Below are positions 52,233 through 59,081 of a stretch of 64,000 nt of DNA, piece by piece; position 1 is the first letter of the stretch, and each line of letters starts with the position of its first letter. The DNA is from Sneathiella marina. Its GTDB lineage: Bacteria; Pseudomonadota; Alphaproteobacteria; Sneathiellales; Sneathiellaceae. The position numbers and the translations under genes were made by a program. The notes beneath the pieces are model-generated. The model ran no database searches and was not told the DNA's origin. It saw only the letters and a list, made by a program, of their open reading frames with translations. The DNA lies in contig NZ_CP098747.1 of NCBI RefSeq assembly GCF_023746535.1, positions 372,001 through 436,000 on the forward strand, given 5' to 3'.

Positions 52233-53372
52233 CTACCGTACGAATATATGAACTTCATTTGACGCAACTTGTGTGTTCGAAGTTGCGGACAGGTTTACGC
52301 GAGACGGCGGCAATCCCATATTTGTCAAAGAACGAAATACCTTTTCCGCATTGCGGGCTGACTGCGCCTGATTTGCACCAACATCTCCTTGCAAGGGTGA
52401 GATGGAAACGACATCGAAGCTGGATTGCGGCCGTTGCTGCATTGTCTGGCTGACCGCTTCGAACAGCGCCTGCTCATAGGCCACATCTTCGCGGTCGAAC
52501 CGAATGATAACCAGGGCGTTTGTGCCGCCTGTTAGCGGATCAGATGCCGAGGTCGTCTTTAAGTAGTCTCTGGTGCCGGCGCTGCCCAGGAAGCCACCAT
52601 TTTTTATGGCGTCAGAAAGATTTGTCAGATTCGCCCGCTCCGCACCCACATAAGAGGTTTGCCGAGCAATATCCCCTGAAAGCCGGCTTAGCAGACGGTT
52701 TGCAATCACCGAGGTTCTGCTGGCTTCATCTTCCAGAACCGTCAATTGCCGGTGATCCTCTTCAATTGCGCCGCTGAGCTCGAAGGTGGATTTTGTTGAC
52801 TCAAGTAAATATCCGGCTTCATTGGCGTCCGCTGAAACAGTGTTCGCCAGGCTATTCATTTGCGAGACATCATCGGCAATTTTCTCGAGGCCTTTTTGCG
52901 CATCATTCCACTGATTTATCAGAATCGGGTTTCCCTTGGTCGTGCCGATTTGCAGGCGGGCATTTATAGCCGCCATCGTCCCGTGATATTGCTGGGAATT
53001 TGATGTTGTTGCTGCTTGAAGCTGTTCAAATTGTGCACTGTGCTGGTTGATCCGCTGCTGCAGGCCAGCCAATTCACCGCGGAGACCTTCAACACGTTCG
53101 CCGACGACTGTTCCTGTGCTGGGAGCTGGTGTGATTGCCGGCAACTGATAGCGGCTGACCTTGTCCGCCATAACCGGTGCAGCGGCCGTTGTTGTTAGAG
53201 TAGGATCAGGATTACCCTCAGCCTTGGATGGAGCGATCGCGACAGCATCTGTTGATGTTGCCGGAGCCTCATCGCCCGTTAGCGGTGGTAGTAACTTGTC
53301 ATCGACAAATGAACAGCTGGCAAGCAGCAAAATAGCGCTAACCGTAAGGGGTCGGGTAATGTTGAATTTCAT
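52233..53372 (-). CDS. coiled-coil lipoprotein with OmpA-like C-terminus
   Basis: A 379-residue protein starting MKFNITRPLTVSAILLLASC, a lipoprotein signal with lipobox LLASC at about residue 20. A Pro/Thr/Ala-rich linker (25-85) follows, then a long coiled coil (about 90-270, with LRGELAGLQQRINQHSAQFEQL and SVIANRLLSRLSGDIARQ), and a C-terminal domain (280-379) with VIIRFDREDVAYEQALFEAV and ARNAEKVFRSLTNMGLPPSRVNLSA, which resembles the OmpA/MotB peptidoglycan-binding fold in its strand-helix order. I infer an outer-membrane anchored envelope spacer. Specific function unknown. Upstream frame to 53441 is not used; ATG 53372 is. Confidence 0.72.
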   Translation of the reverse strand: MKFNITRPLTVSAILLLASCSFVDDKLLPPLTGDEAPATSTDAVAIAPSKAEGNPDPTLTTTAAAPVMADKVSRYQLPAITPAPSTGTVVGERVEGLRGELAGLQQRINQHSAQFEQLQAATTSNSQQYHGTMAAINARLQIGTTKGNPILINQWNDAQKGLEKIADDVSQMNSLANTVSADANEAGYLLESTKSTFELSGAIEEDHRQLTVLEDEASRTSVIANRLLSRLSGDIARQTSYVGAERANLTNLSDAIKNGGFLGSAGTRDYLKTTSASDPLTGGTNALVIIRFDREDVAYEQALFEAVSQTMQQRPQSSFDVVSISPLQGDVGANQAQSARNAEKVFRSLTNMGLPPSRVNLSATSNTQVASNEVHIFVR

Positions 53373-53544
53373 AGTTGTAAAACACTCTTTGTTTCTATGC
53401 TCGCAAGCACCCGCGACGGGGTCGCGAAGTCTCGCTTCCATATATCCCGATTAAATAAATCGAGTGCCAGATACTAGCCAATGTCGGGCTTGGCGACAAG
53501 AACCGATTTTCCAGCAACTATTTCCACTTTTTTCGTTTAATCGC

Positions 53545-53573
53545 TTGCAATGCCCAACCCTTTTGATTAATTT
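53545..53573 (+). promoter_or_regulatory. candidate promoter of tRNA-Arg
   Basis: TTGCAA (53545-53550) and TAATTT (53568-53573) are separated by 17 bases, about 65 bases before the tRNA 5' end. An AGGCT/AGCCT hairpin lies between. A stable-RNA promoter is expected here, but the -10 is imperfect. Confidence 0.4.
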
Positions 53574-53637
53574 CCCGATCCTCGGAGGTGCGGCAATTGC
53601 TGCATCCTCACTTGTCAGGCTAAAAAGCCTGCTTTGC

Positions 53638-53714
53638 GCACCGGTAGCTCAGCTGGATAGAGCACTAGACTACGAATCTAGGGGTCGGGAGTTCGAATCT
53701 TCCCCGGTGCGCCA
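53638..53714 (+). tRNA. tRNA-Arg (anticodon ACG)
   Basis: A complete cloverleaf. The acceptor GCACCGG (53638-53644) pairs with CCGGTGC (53704-53710), the D-arm has AGCTGGATAGAGC, the anticodon stem CTAGA/TCTAG encloses loop CTACGAA with anticodon ACG at 53672-53674, and the T-arm carries GTTCGAAT. G is the discriminator and CCA (53712-53714) is encoded. It reads CGN arginine codons after A34 is changed to inosine. Its 3' end is duplicated at 55182. Confidence 0.97.
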
Positions 53715-53726
53715 TTTCTTCCCGGA
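53706..53726 (+). repeat. direct repeat, left attachment-like site (tRNA 3' end)
   Basis: GGTGCGCCATTTCTTCCCGG plus one A starts in the tRNA acceptor and runs 12 bases past the encoded CCA. The identical 21 bases recur at 55182-55202. A copy of a tRNA 3' end downstream is the mark of site-specific integration at a tRNA gene. Confidence 0.8.
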
Positions 53727-54144
53727 TATGGCCAACCTTCTTTTTAAACAAGAGTTCGAACTATGTTCGAACGGGCGCGCCATTCTCAATCAGTACAATT
53801 TAATAAGCTTCGAGGTAATTCAGTACTTACGATCGATATCTTGGAGCGAGTTAAGTTGCGTTTCTAACGTGCAACACTGGTTCGCGTTAAAGCCAAATGG
53901 GCAGACAAATTGATCAACACACAACTTAACGCTAAGCCCAAAAAAGGGCAGGAAACAGACTTTCGCTGCTACTGCCAAATCTTGTGCTTCATACCGACAT
54001 TACAGGCATCAAGAATTAAGTTGGCTTGTTCACAATGTTGAAGGAACTTGACCAACTCACAATAACAACATGAATTTGTTATCAACTAAATCGAGTTTTA
54101 CAGACACTCTGGATCCGGTGGTTGAACCGTGATAGATCTCAAGC
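53715..54144. other. non-coding leader of the mini-island
   Basis: 430 bases without a gene I trust; the longest ATG frames are about 10-20 codons. It contains the LexA-type box and a GCCC-A6-GGGC hairpin at 53936-53949. An open frame runs through the tRNA here but is an artefact. Its role is probably regulatory or it is island debris. Confidence 0.55.
53754..53772. promoter_or_regulatory. LexA (SOS) box candidate
   Basis: GTTCGAACTATGTTCGAAC contains both GTTC-N7-GTTC (53754-53768) and GAAC-N7-GAAC (53758-53772). The alphaproteobacterial LexA box is GTTC-N7-GTTC, so both orientations overlap. It lies 39 bases after the tRNA and about 370 bases before the HNH gene, so the target promoter is uncertain. 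Confidence 0.42.
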
Positions 54145-55053
54145 ATGGGACTTGGCGTTTTTATTCACCGGTCAGATTCGCGATATGATGACACCCCGGC
54201 TGAGCGATATCAGTTTCCGGGCAACTACTTGACCCGTGTTCAAGCCTGTGTCCAGAACTGGATCGTATATCTGGAACCGAGCAAGGTCCAAAATACGCGT
54301 GGATACTTTGCCATAGCCAAGGTAGAGAAGGTGGTCCCTGATCCGACTATGGAAAACATGTACCTGGCATTGATAGAGCAAGGCAGCTACTTGGATTTCA
54401 TTAATCCCGTCCCTTTCAATGATGGCACAAATATCGTCGAAAGAGGGCTTCTCAATGAGAAAGGTAAGTTGTCTGGCCGAGCTCAGTCCGCCGTGCGGCC
54501 AATCCTGCCAGAAGATTTCGACAGAATTTTAGAGCTCGGCTTTGATGAACAGCAGCCGGAATTACCACGTATCGGAGACATCAAAGAGGATCAACCATTT
54601 CCTGGTATGGCTGAAGATCAGGCACCGTATGTTTTTGAACAACCTCGTGTCCGCGTCAACCAAATGACCTCGCGTGTGGTTCGAGACCGACTGTTCCGCC
54701 GACTTGTTCTCAAAGCCTATGATAAGAGATGCGCAATTACCGGCCTGCAGCTTATCAATGGAGGTGGCCGGGCAGAAGTTGATGCCGCCCATATCAAGCC
54801 CGTTGAAGCCAATGGTCCTGACATCCTGAGCAACGGGATCGCTCTATCTGGCACCGCCCATTGGATGTTTGATCGAGGGCTAATTGGTTTGACTGATGAT
54901 CATGAAATCATGATTTCGCGCCACGTCAACAATCCTGATAGCGTCGAGAGCCTAATCAACAGAAGTGGAAAAGCCATTGTCCCTGGGCTTCCAGTCAACC
55001 AACCACATCCAAGCTTCCTGAAATGGCACCGAGAGAATTGCTTCAAGGTTTGA
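54145..55053 (+). CDS. HNH endonuclease with N-terminal reader-like domain
   Basis: A 302-residue protein. The C-terminal HNH domain (about 178-300) has RCAITG, AAHIKP (His216), SNGIAL (Asn230) and TAHWMFDRGLIGL (His239), the intact H-N-H metal/nuclease set. The N-terminal domain (1-135: MGLGVFIHRSDSRYDDTPAERY type start, NWIVYLEP, GYFAIAKVEKVVPDP, YLDFINPVPF, ERGLL) looks like a small beta-rich domain that might read modified DNA, as PUA/EVE-type domains do; that is inference. This layout suggests a modification-dependent restriction or defence nuclease. A stop codon lies just upstream of ATG 54145, and no strong ribosome-binding site is seen. It is the sole gene of the tRNA-bounded island. 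Confidence 0.8.
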   Translation: MGLGVFIHRSDSRYDDTPAERYQFPGNYLTRVQACVQNWIVYLEPSKVQNTRGYFAIAKVEKVVPDPTMENMYLALIEQGSYLDFINPVPFNDGTNIVERGLLNEKGKLSGRAQSAVRPILPEDFDRILELGFDEQQPELPRIGDIKEDQPFPGMAEDQAPYVFEQPRVRVNQMTSRVVRDRLFRRLVLKAYDKRCAITGLQLINGGGRAEVDAAHIKPVEANGPDILSNGIALSGTAHWMFDRGLIGLTDDHEIMISRHVNNPDSVESLINRSGKAIVPGLPVNQPHPSFLKWHRENCFKV

Positions 55054-55181
55054 ACCAATGAGCTTCTTAGAAATTGGACCTTCCATTCCTGACGAGCTAT
55101 GGGCGGTAAATTGCAAGTCATCAAAAATGTCTTCTATTCGGCGATATCAACTTCAATCCAGTGCCCACCTTCATCCCCCTT

Positions 55182-55202
55182 GGTGCGCCATTTCTTCCCG
55201 GA
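55182..55202 (+). repeat. direct repeat, right attachment-like site
   Basis: A perfect 21-base copy of the tRNA-Arg 3' end sequence at 53706-53726. Partial similarity extends a few bases leftward into the T-arm region (TCATCCCCC against TCTTCCCC). It bounds the HNH gene on the right. Confidence 0.8.
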
Positions 55203-55266
55203 AAGTGTTATTTTAAATACACCGGACCTGCCGCATGAATAATCACCTGCCGCAAATTGTTCTTTA

Positions 55267-55302
55267 TTGACATAAAACGGTAATCTGCCCTCTTTATATA
55301 GT
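55267..55302 (+). promoter_or_regulatory. Pho box and promoter of phoX
   Basis: TTGACATAAAACGGTAAT (55267-55284) agrees at 14 of 18 positions with the PhoB consensus of two CTGTCAT-like halves spaced by four bases. TATATA/TATAGT at 55295-55302 lies 10-12 bases after it, the usual distance when the box replaces the -35. It precedes a phosphatase gene, so phosphate-starvation control by PhoB is likely. Confidence 0.68.
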
Positions 55303-55358
55303 TCGCAAGTAAGGAAGCAACCCCAAGTCCTCAGAGTTTAATTTTGCAGGAGCGCAGA

Positions 55359-57254
55359 ATGCCAACGCCAGTGTCTGATGAAATATCTTTTGACGATTTT
55401 GATGAAATCAACAACCCGCCGCCGGTAGAAACGGCCTTTGAGGCTATTACCGAGACGGTGCTGTCCAGGCGTCGGTTCTTGAGGCATGGAGTTGCGTTTG
55501 GTGCCAGTGCATTGGTTTTAGGATCAACGGCCCTTACACCCCTTTCAGCACGAGCAGAAAGCCGGTTTAAATTTAAACAGGTGCCGGCAAATGCGCAGGA
55601 TACAGTTACCGTACCTGATGGGTATAGATGGCATGTGGTAACAAAGTGGGGAGATCCGCTTTGGTCCGATGGTACTGAATTTGATTCGGTAAGCCGTGGT
55701 ACTGCGGCAAGCCAATTAAAAGCTGTTGGTGATAACAACGACGGAATGGCGTTATTTCCAGAGGGCGGCAGAAGTATTCTGGTTTTCAATAATGAATATG
55801 TAAACAGACGTATTATTTATGGAAATCGCGACAGCAAACGTCCCGAAAATAACGATGATGTCAATAAGGGTAAAGCCGGGCATGGTGTAACGGTTGCCGA
55901 AATAGTTGTTGATGACGGCAAATGGAAAATCGCCAAGGACAGCCCCTACAACCGCCGGATCACCGCGGACACCCCCATGGAAATAACAGGTCCGGCCCGC
56001 GGGCATGACCTGATGAAAACGGCGAAGGACCCTCAAGGTATTCTCGCTAAAGGTACGTGGAACAATTGTGGGAACGGTCGTACACCGTGGGGCACGTACC
56101 TTGCTTGTGAAGAAAATTTCAACGGGTATTTTTCAAGTAGTATTGAGTCAATTATTCCATCTGCAGAAATGAAACGCTATGGCGTCGGAAACAAGGATTG
56201 GGGATATGCCTGGGCGACTGAGGACGAACGATTTGATATCAGCAAGCATCCAACAGAACCAAATCGGTTTGGCTATGTAGTTGAAATTGATCCTCTTGAT
56301 CCAACTTCCACACCCAAGAAACGAACTGCACTTGGGCGGTTTAAGCATGAGAATGCCGAGCTGGTTCTGGCGAAAAACGGTCAGGTCGTTGTCTATCTCG
56401 GAGACGATGAGCGAGGCGAGTTTCTGTATAAATTTGTCAGTAAAGATCAGTTCAAGGAAGGTGGGGATAACGCAGATCTTCTTGAAGAGGGTACTCTGTA
56501 TGCAGCGAAGTTTACCGATGAAATGCAGGGTGAATGGCTGCCTTTGACACCTGAAACAACGGGTATGAGATCGCAAGCAGAGATAAGCATTCTAACGCGT
56601 CTTGCGGCTTCTGCAGTAGGCGCAACCACTATGGACCGGCCGGAATGGGTGGCAGCACATCCGTCAAAAGCCGAAATTTATGTTGCCCTTACAAACAATA
56701 AAAACAGAGGAAAAAAGCCCAATAAGGGTGGTGATGAAACACCCGTAGGTGGCCCAAACCCTCGTGCCGAGAACAATTACGGACAAATCGTCCGTTGGCG
56801 ACCCAAAAATGGTGACCATCTGTCGAACGCATTTGAATGGGATCTATTCGTGGTTGCCGGCAATCCTGCAATTCACCGGGACGCCTATGCAGGGTCGGAA
56901 AATGTCAATGCAGACAATATGTTCAATTCACCGGATGGTTTAAAGTTTGATTCGACCGGACTTCTATGGATCCAGACAGATGGTAAATATTCTGACAAGG
57001 GCGATTTCGCCGGAATGGGAAATAACCAGATGCTGGTAGGTGATCCTGAAACAGGTGAGATCCGGCGGTTTATGGTTGGCCCAAATGAATGCGAAGTGAC
57101 AGGTTTGACCTGGAGCGAAGATCGTAAAACCATGTTTGTCGGCATCCAGCATCCCGGTGAAAAAGGCAATAGTCATTATCCCGACGGGGGAGATTCCGTT
57201 CCCAGATCAACAATTATCGGCATTTCGCGTGATGACGGTGAAACCATGGGGTAA
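55359..57254 (+). CDS. phoX: PhoX-family alkaline phosphatase (DUF839), Tat-exported
   Basis: A 631-residue enzyme of the PhoX family, Ca/Fe-dependent phosphatases that release phosphate from esters in the periplasm or outside the cell. A twin-arginine signal is visible, SRRRFLRHGVAFGASALVLG (about 37-57), with cleavage near SARAES. Family segments include NNEYVNRR, GTYLACEENFNGYF, FKHENAELVLAKNGQVVVYLGDDERGEF and PDGLKFDSTGLLWIQTDG. AGGAG lies six bases before ATG 55359. Upstream is a probable Pho box. It lies just outside the tRNA-bounded island. Confidence 0.93.
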   Translation: MPTPVSDEISFDDFDEINNPPPVETAFEAITETVLSRRRFLRHGVAFGASALVLGSTALTPLSARAESRFKFKQVPANAQDTVTVPDGYRWHVVTKWGDPLWSDGTEFDSVSRGTAASQLKAVGDNNDGMALFPEGGRSILVFNNEYVNRRIIYGNRDSKRPENNDDVNKGKAGHGVTVAEIVVDDGKWKIAKDSPYNRRITADTPMEITGPARGHDLMKTAKDPQGILAKGTWNNCGNGRTPWGTYLACEENFNGYFSSSIESIIPSAEMKRYGVGNKDWGYAWATEDERFDISKHPTEPNRFGYVVEIDPLDPTSTPKKRTALGRFKHENAELVLAKNGQVVVYLGDDERGEFLYKFVSKDQFKEGGDNADLLEEGTLYAAKFTDEMQGEWLPLTPETTGMRSQAEISILTRLAASAVGATTMDRPEWVAAHPSKAEIYVALTNNKNRGKKPNKGGDETPVGGPNPRAENNYGQIVRWRPKNGDHLSNAFEWDLFVVAGNPAIHRDAYAGSENVNADNMFNSPDGLKFDSTGLLWIQTDGKYSDKGDFAGMGNNQMLVGDPETGEIRRFMVGPNECEVTGLTWSEDRKTMFVGIQHPGEKGNSHYPDGGDSVPRSTIIGISRDDGETMG

Positions 57255-57298
57255 GGAATTGATCCCGTTGAGGCTGGGGATTTCTAGCGATACCTCTT

Positions 57299-58069
57299 TT
57301 AAAGGTTATTGAAATCTCCGCCCCGGCCTTTTCCTGCTGCAAATCGCGCCGCCCCGGCCTGCGTTTCTTCTTTGAGGGGTTTCAGCCCGCCTTTCGCTTC
57401 ATTTACCAAAGCGTCCGGGAAATCCATGTTCCATTGTTGATGCGCTGACATCCGGTCGGCTCGCAGGCAAAGCTGTGGGAATTTTGCGATTTCATGAGCA
57501 AGCTTGAGGGATTCGGCCAGTGCCTGTCCTGCGGCAACTTTCCGGTTGGCCAAACCAAATTCATAGGCTTCTTCGATTTCGACGGGTCTGCCTGTCAAAA
57601 CCATATCCATGGCCCTGCTCTGGCCAATGAGACGGGGAAGACGGACCGTGCCGCCATCGATAAGCGGAACCCCCCAACGGCGACAAAAGACGCCGAAGAC
57701 AGCGGTTTGCGAGGCCACGCGCAGATCACACCACAATGCCAGTTCCAGTCCGCCAGCAACCGCGTATCCTTCAACAGCCGCAATAACCGGTTTTGATAAT
57801 AACATACGCGTTGGCCCCATCGGTCCCTCACTATCTGGATCATGACCGATATCCGGACCTTCATTTGCCGCCACTTTTAAATCGAAGCCCGCGCAAAAAA
57901 TGCCGTTTGCCCCCGTCAAGATGGCAACAGACTGAGTATTGTCTTCGTCAAATGCCTTAAAAGCAGCTCTCAGCTCCATCGCCGTATCAGGGTCGACAGC
58001 GTTGCGCGCTTGCGGCCGGTTTAGCTTAACGATCGTTATCGGGCCCTCATTTTCGATTATTAGTGCCAT
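57299..58069 (-). CDS. enoyl-CoA hydratase/isomerase-family protein
   Basis: A 256-residue crotonase-fold protein. The oxyanion-hole segments are present: ANGIFCAGFDLK and AVEGYAVAGGLELALWCDL. The residues equivalent to the two hydratase glutamates are Gly/Trp/Val-rich here (RRWGVPLIDGG), so hydratase activity is uncertain; an isomerase or other acyl-CoA role is possible. ATG 58069 has AAGGAGAG just upstream. It is the first member seen of an acyl-CoA block continuing to the right edge, though separated from it by an EamA gene. Confidence 0.88.
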   Translation of the reverse strand: MALIIENEGPITIVKLNRPQARNAVDPDTAMELRAAFKAFDEDNTQSVAILTGANGIFCAGFDLKVAANEGPDIGHDPDSEGPMGPTRMLLSKPVIAAVEGYAVAGGLELALWCDLRVASQTAVFGVFCRRWGVPLIDGGTVRLPRLIGQSRAMDMVLTGRPVEIEEAYEFGLANRKVAAGQALAESLKLAHEIAKFPQLCLRADRMSAHQQWNMDFPDALVNEAKGGLKPLKEETQAGAARFAAGKGRGGDFNNL

Positions 58070-58208
58070 ATGGGCTCTCCTTTTTGTACGAATGAATACT
58101 CTCGAAAAGATCGAAACCCGCTTCGAGCTTTCAAGCACTGTCCAATTCCTGAGATTGCAGTTATTGGACTTACTATATCTGAAGAAAATGTATGTGTGAT
58201 CCTTTGAT

Positions 58209-59072
58209 CTAGTTTCTTTTGAACTCTCGCCTGGAAATGTAGATGCCGCTTACAATCACGATGGTAATTCCGATCCAGGTCCAGAGATCCGGAAATTGCC
58301 CGAAAACCATAAGACCGAAGAGACTCGCACTGACAATTTCCGCATAAGTGAAAGGGGCAAGCATAGGCATTTCGCCCCATTCAAAAGCTTTGATAATCAA
58401 ATAGTGACTAACGGTCCCCAAGGCCCCCATCGCCAACATCAGCAACCAGCCAGTCAAATCGGGTGCAGTCCAGTAAAAAGGGACAGCTACGGACATTATT
58501 ACCGTTCCAAAGATCGCAGTTACAAGCAGCGTAACCATGGGAGGGCTCGATTTGGCCAATTTGCGCGTATACAGCAAGTAAAGGGCATAAAGGACCGCTG
58601 AAGCCAGAGCCAGAGCGTAACCCCAACTGATGCCCTGAACATCGGGGCGTAAAATAACAAGCGCGCCTAAAAATCCGATAGCAACCGCTGTCCATCTCCG
58701 GCGCCCTACTTTTTCCTTTAGAATTAGCGGTGACAGGGCTGTCATAACCAGAGGCGCTACGAAGAATACGGCCTTCCCGTTTGCAAGGGGGATTAAGGCG
58801 AGAGCTGCAAAGAATAAAAAGGTATCGCCCAGCAGGAATGCAGCCCGGACCAGCTGCAGCCTAATATTTGTCGGTATGGATAATTTGATCTGGCCACTCA
58901 TTGCCAGCAAGGGGATGAGCGTCAGAAAATGAAAAGCATAACGGGCCCAAACAACCTGGACCACGTCAAAATCTTGCATAAGCAATTTTGCCGTTCCATC
59001 CATGACCGGCACCAAAAGCATTGCGAGCACCATTAAGGCGATGGCAAGCGCTGGCTTTTGGGTACTGATCAC
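58209..59072 (-). CDS. EamA/DMT-family transporter
   Basis: A 287-residue ten-helix DMT transporter with two EamA repeats. PVMDGTAKLLMQDFDVVQVVWARYAFHFL opens the first, IPLANGKAVFFVAPLVMTALSPLILKEKVG closes it, and EMPMLAPFTYAEIVSASLFGLMVFGQ closes the second. Substrate unknown. It is nine bases downstream of the molybdenum hydroxylase gene on the same strand, so it could export or import a metabolite of that pathway. Similar to the transporter at 32973. Confidence 0.85.
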   Translation of the reverse strand: MISTQKPALAIALMVLAMLLVPVMDGTAKLLMQDFDVVQVVWARYAFHFLTLIPLLAMSGQIKLSIPTNIRLQLVRAAFLLGDTFLFFAALALIPLANGKAVFFVAPLVMTALSPLILKEKVGRRRWTAVAIGFLGALVILRPDVQGISWGYALALASAVLYALYLLYTRKLAKSSPPMVTLLVTAIFGTVIMSVAVPFYWTAPDLTGWLLMLAMGALGTVSHYLIIKAFEWGEMPMLAPFTYAEIVSASLFGLMVFGQFPDLWTWIGITIVIVSGIYISRREFKRN

Positions 59073-59081
59073 GTCAGGAGA

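Larger units (their letters stand above)
53706..55202. mobile_element. tRNA-Arg-flanked mini genomic island with HNH gene
   Basis: Two 21-bp direct repeats, the left one being the end of tRNA-Arg, enclose about 1.46 kb with a single clear gene (HNH endonuclease) and a LexA-type box. No integrase gene is present, so it is either moved by enzymes acting in trans or is the remnant of a larger island. The 430 bases between the tRNA and the HNH gene look non-coding and are more AT-rich than neighbouring genes. Confidence 0.62.

Noticed and set aside
53765-53786. GTTCGAAC...GCGCGCCATT as a second tRNA 3' end or third attachment site
   Set aside because: Too few bases separate the T-loop-like string from CCA to complete a T-arm and acceptor, so a LexA-type reading fits better.
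53464-53913. A 149-codon frame spanning the tRNA-Arg gene
   Set aside because: It reads straight through a complete cloverleaf tRNA and has no family resemblance.
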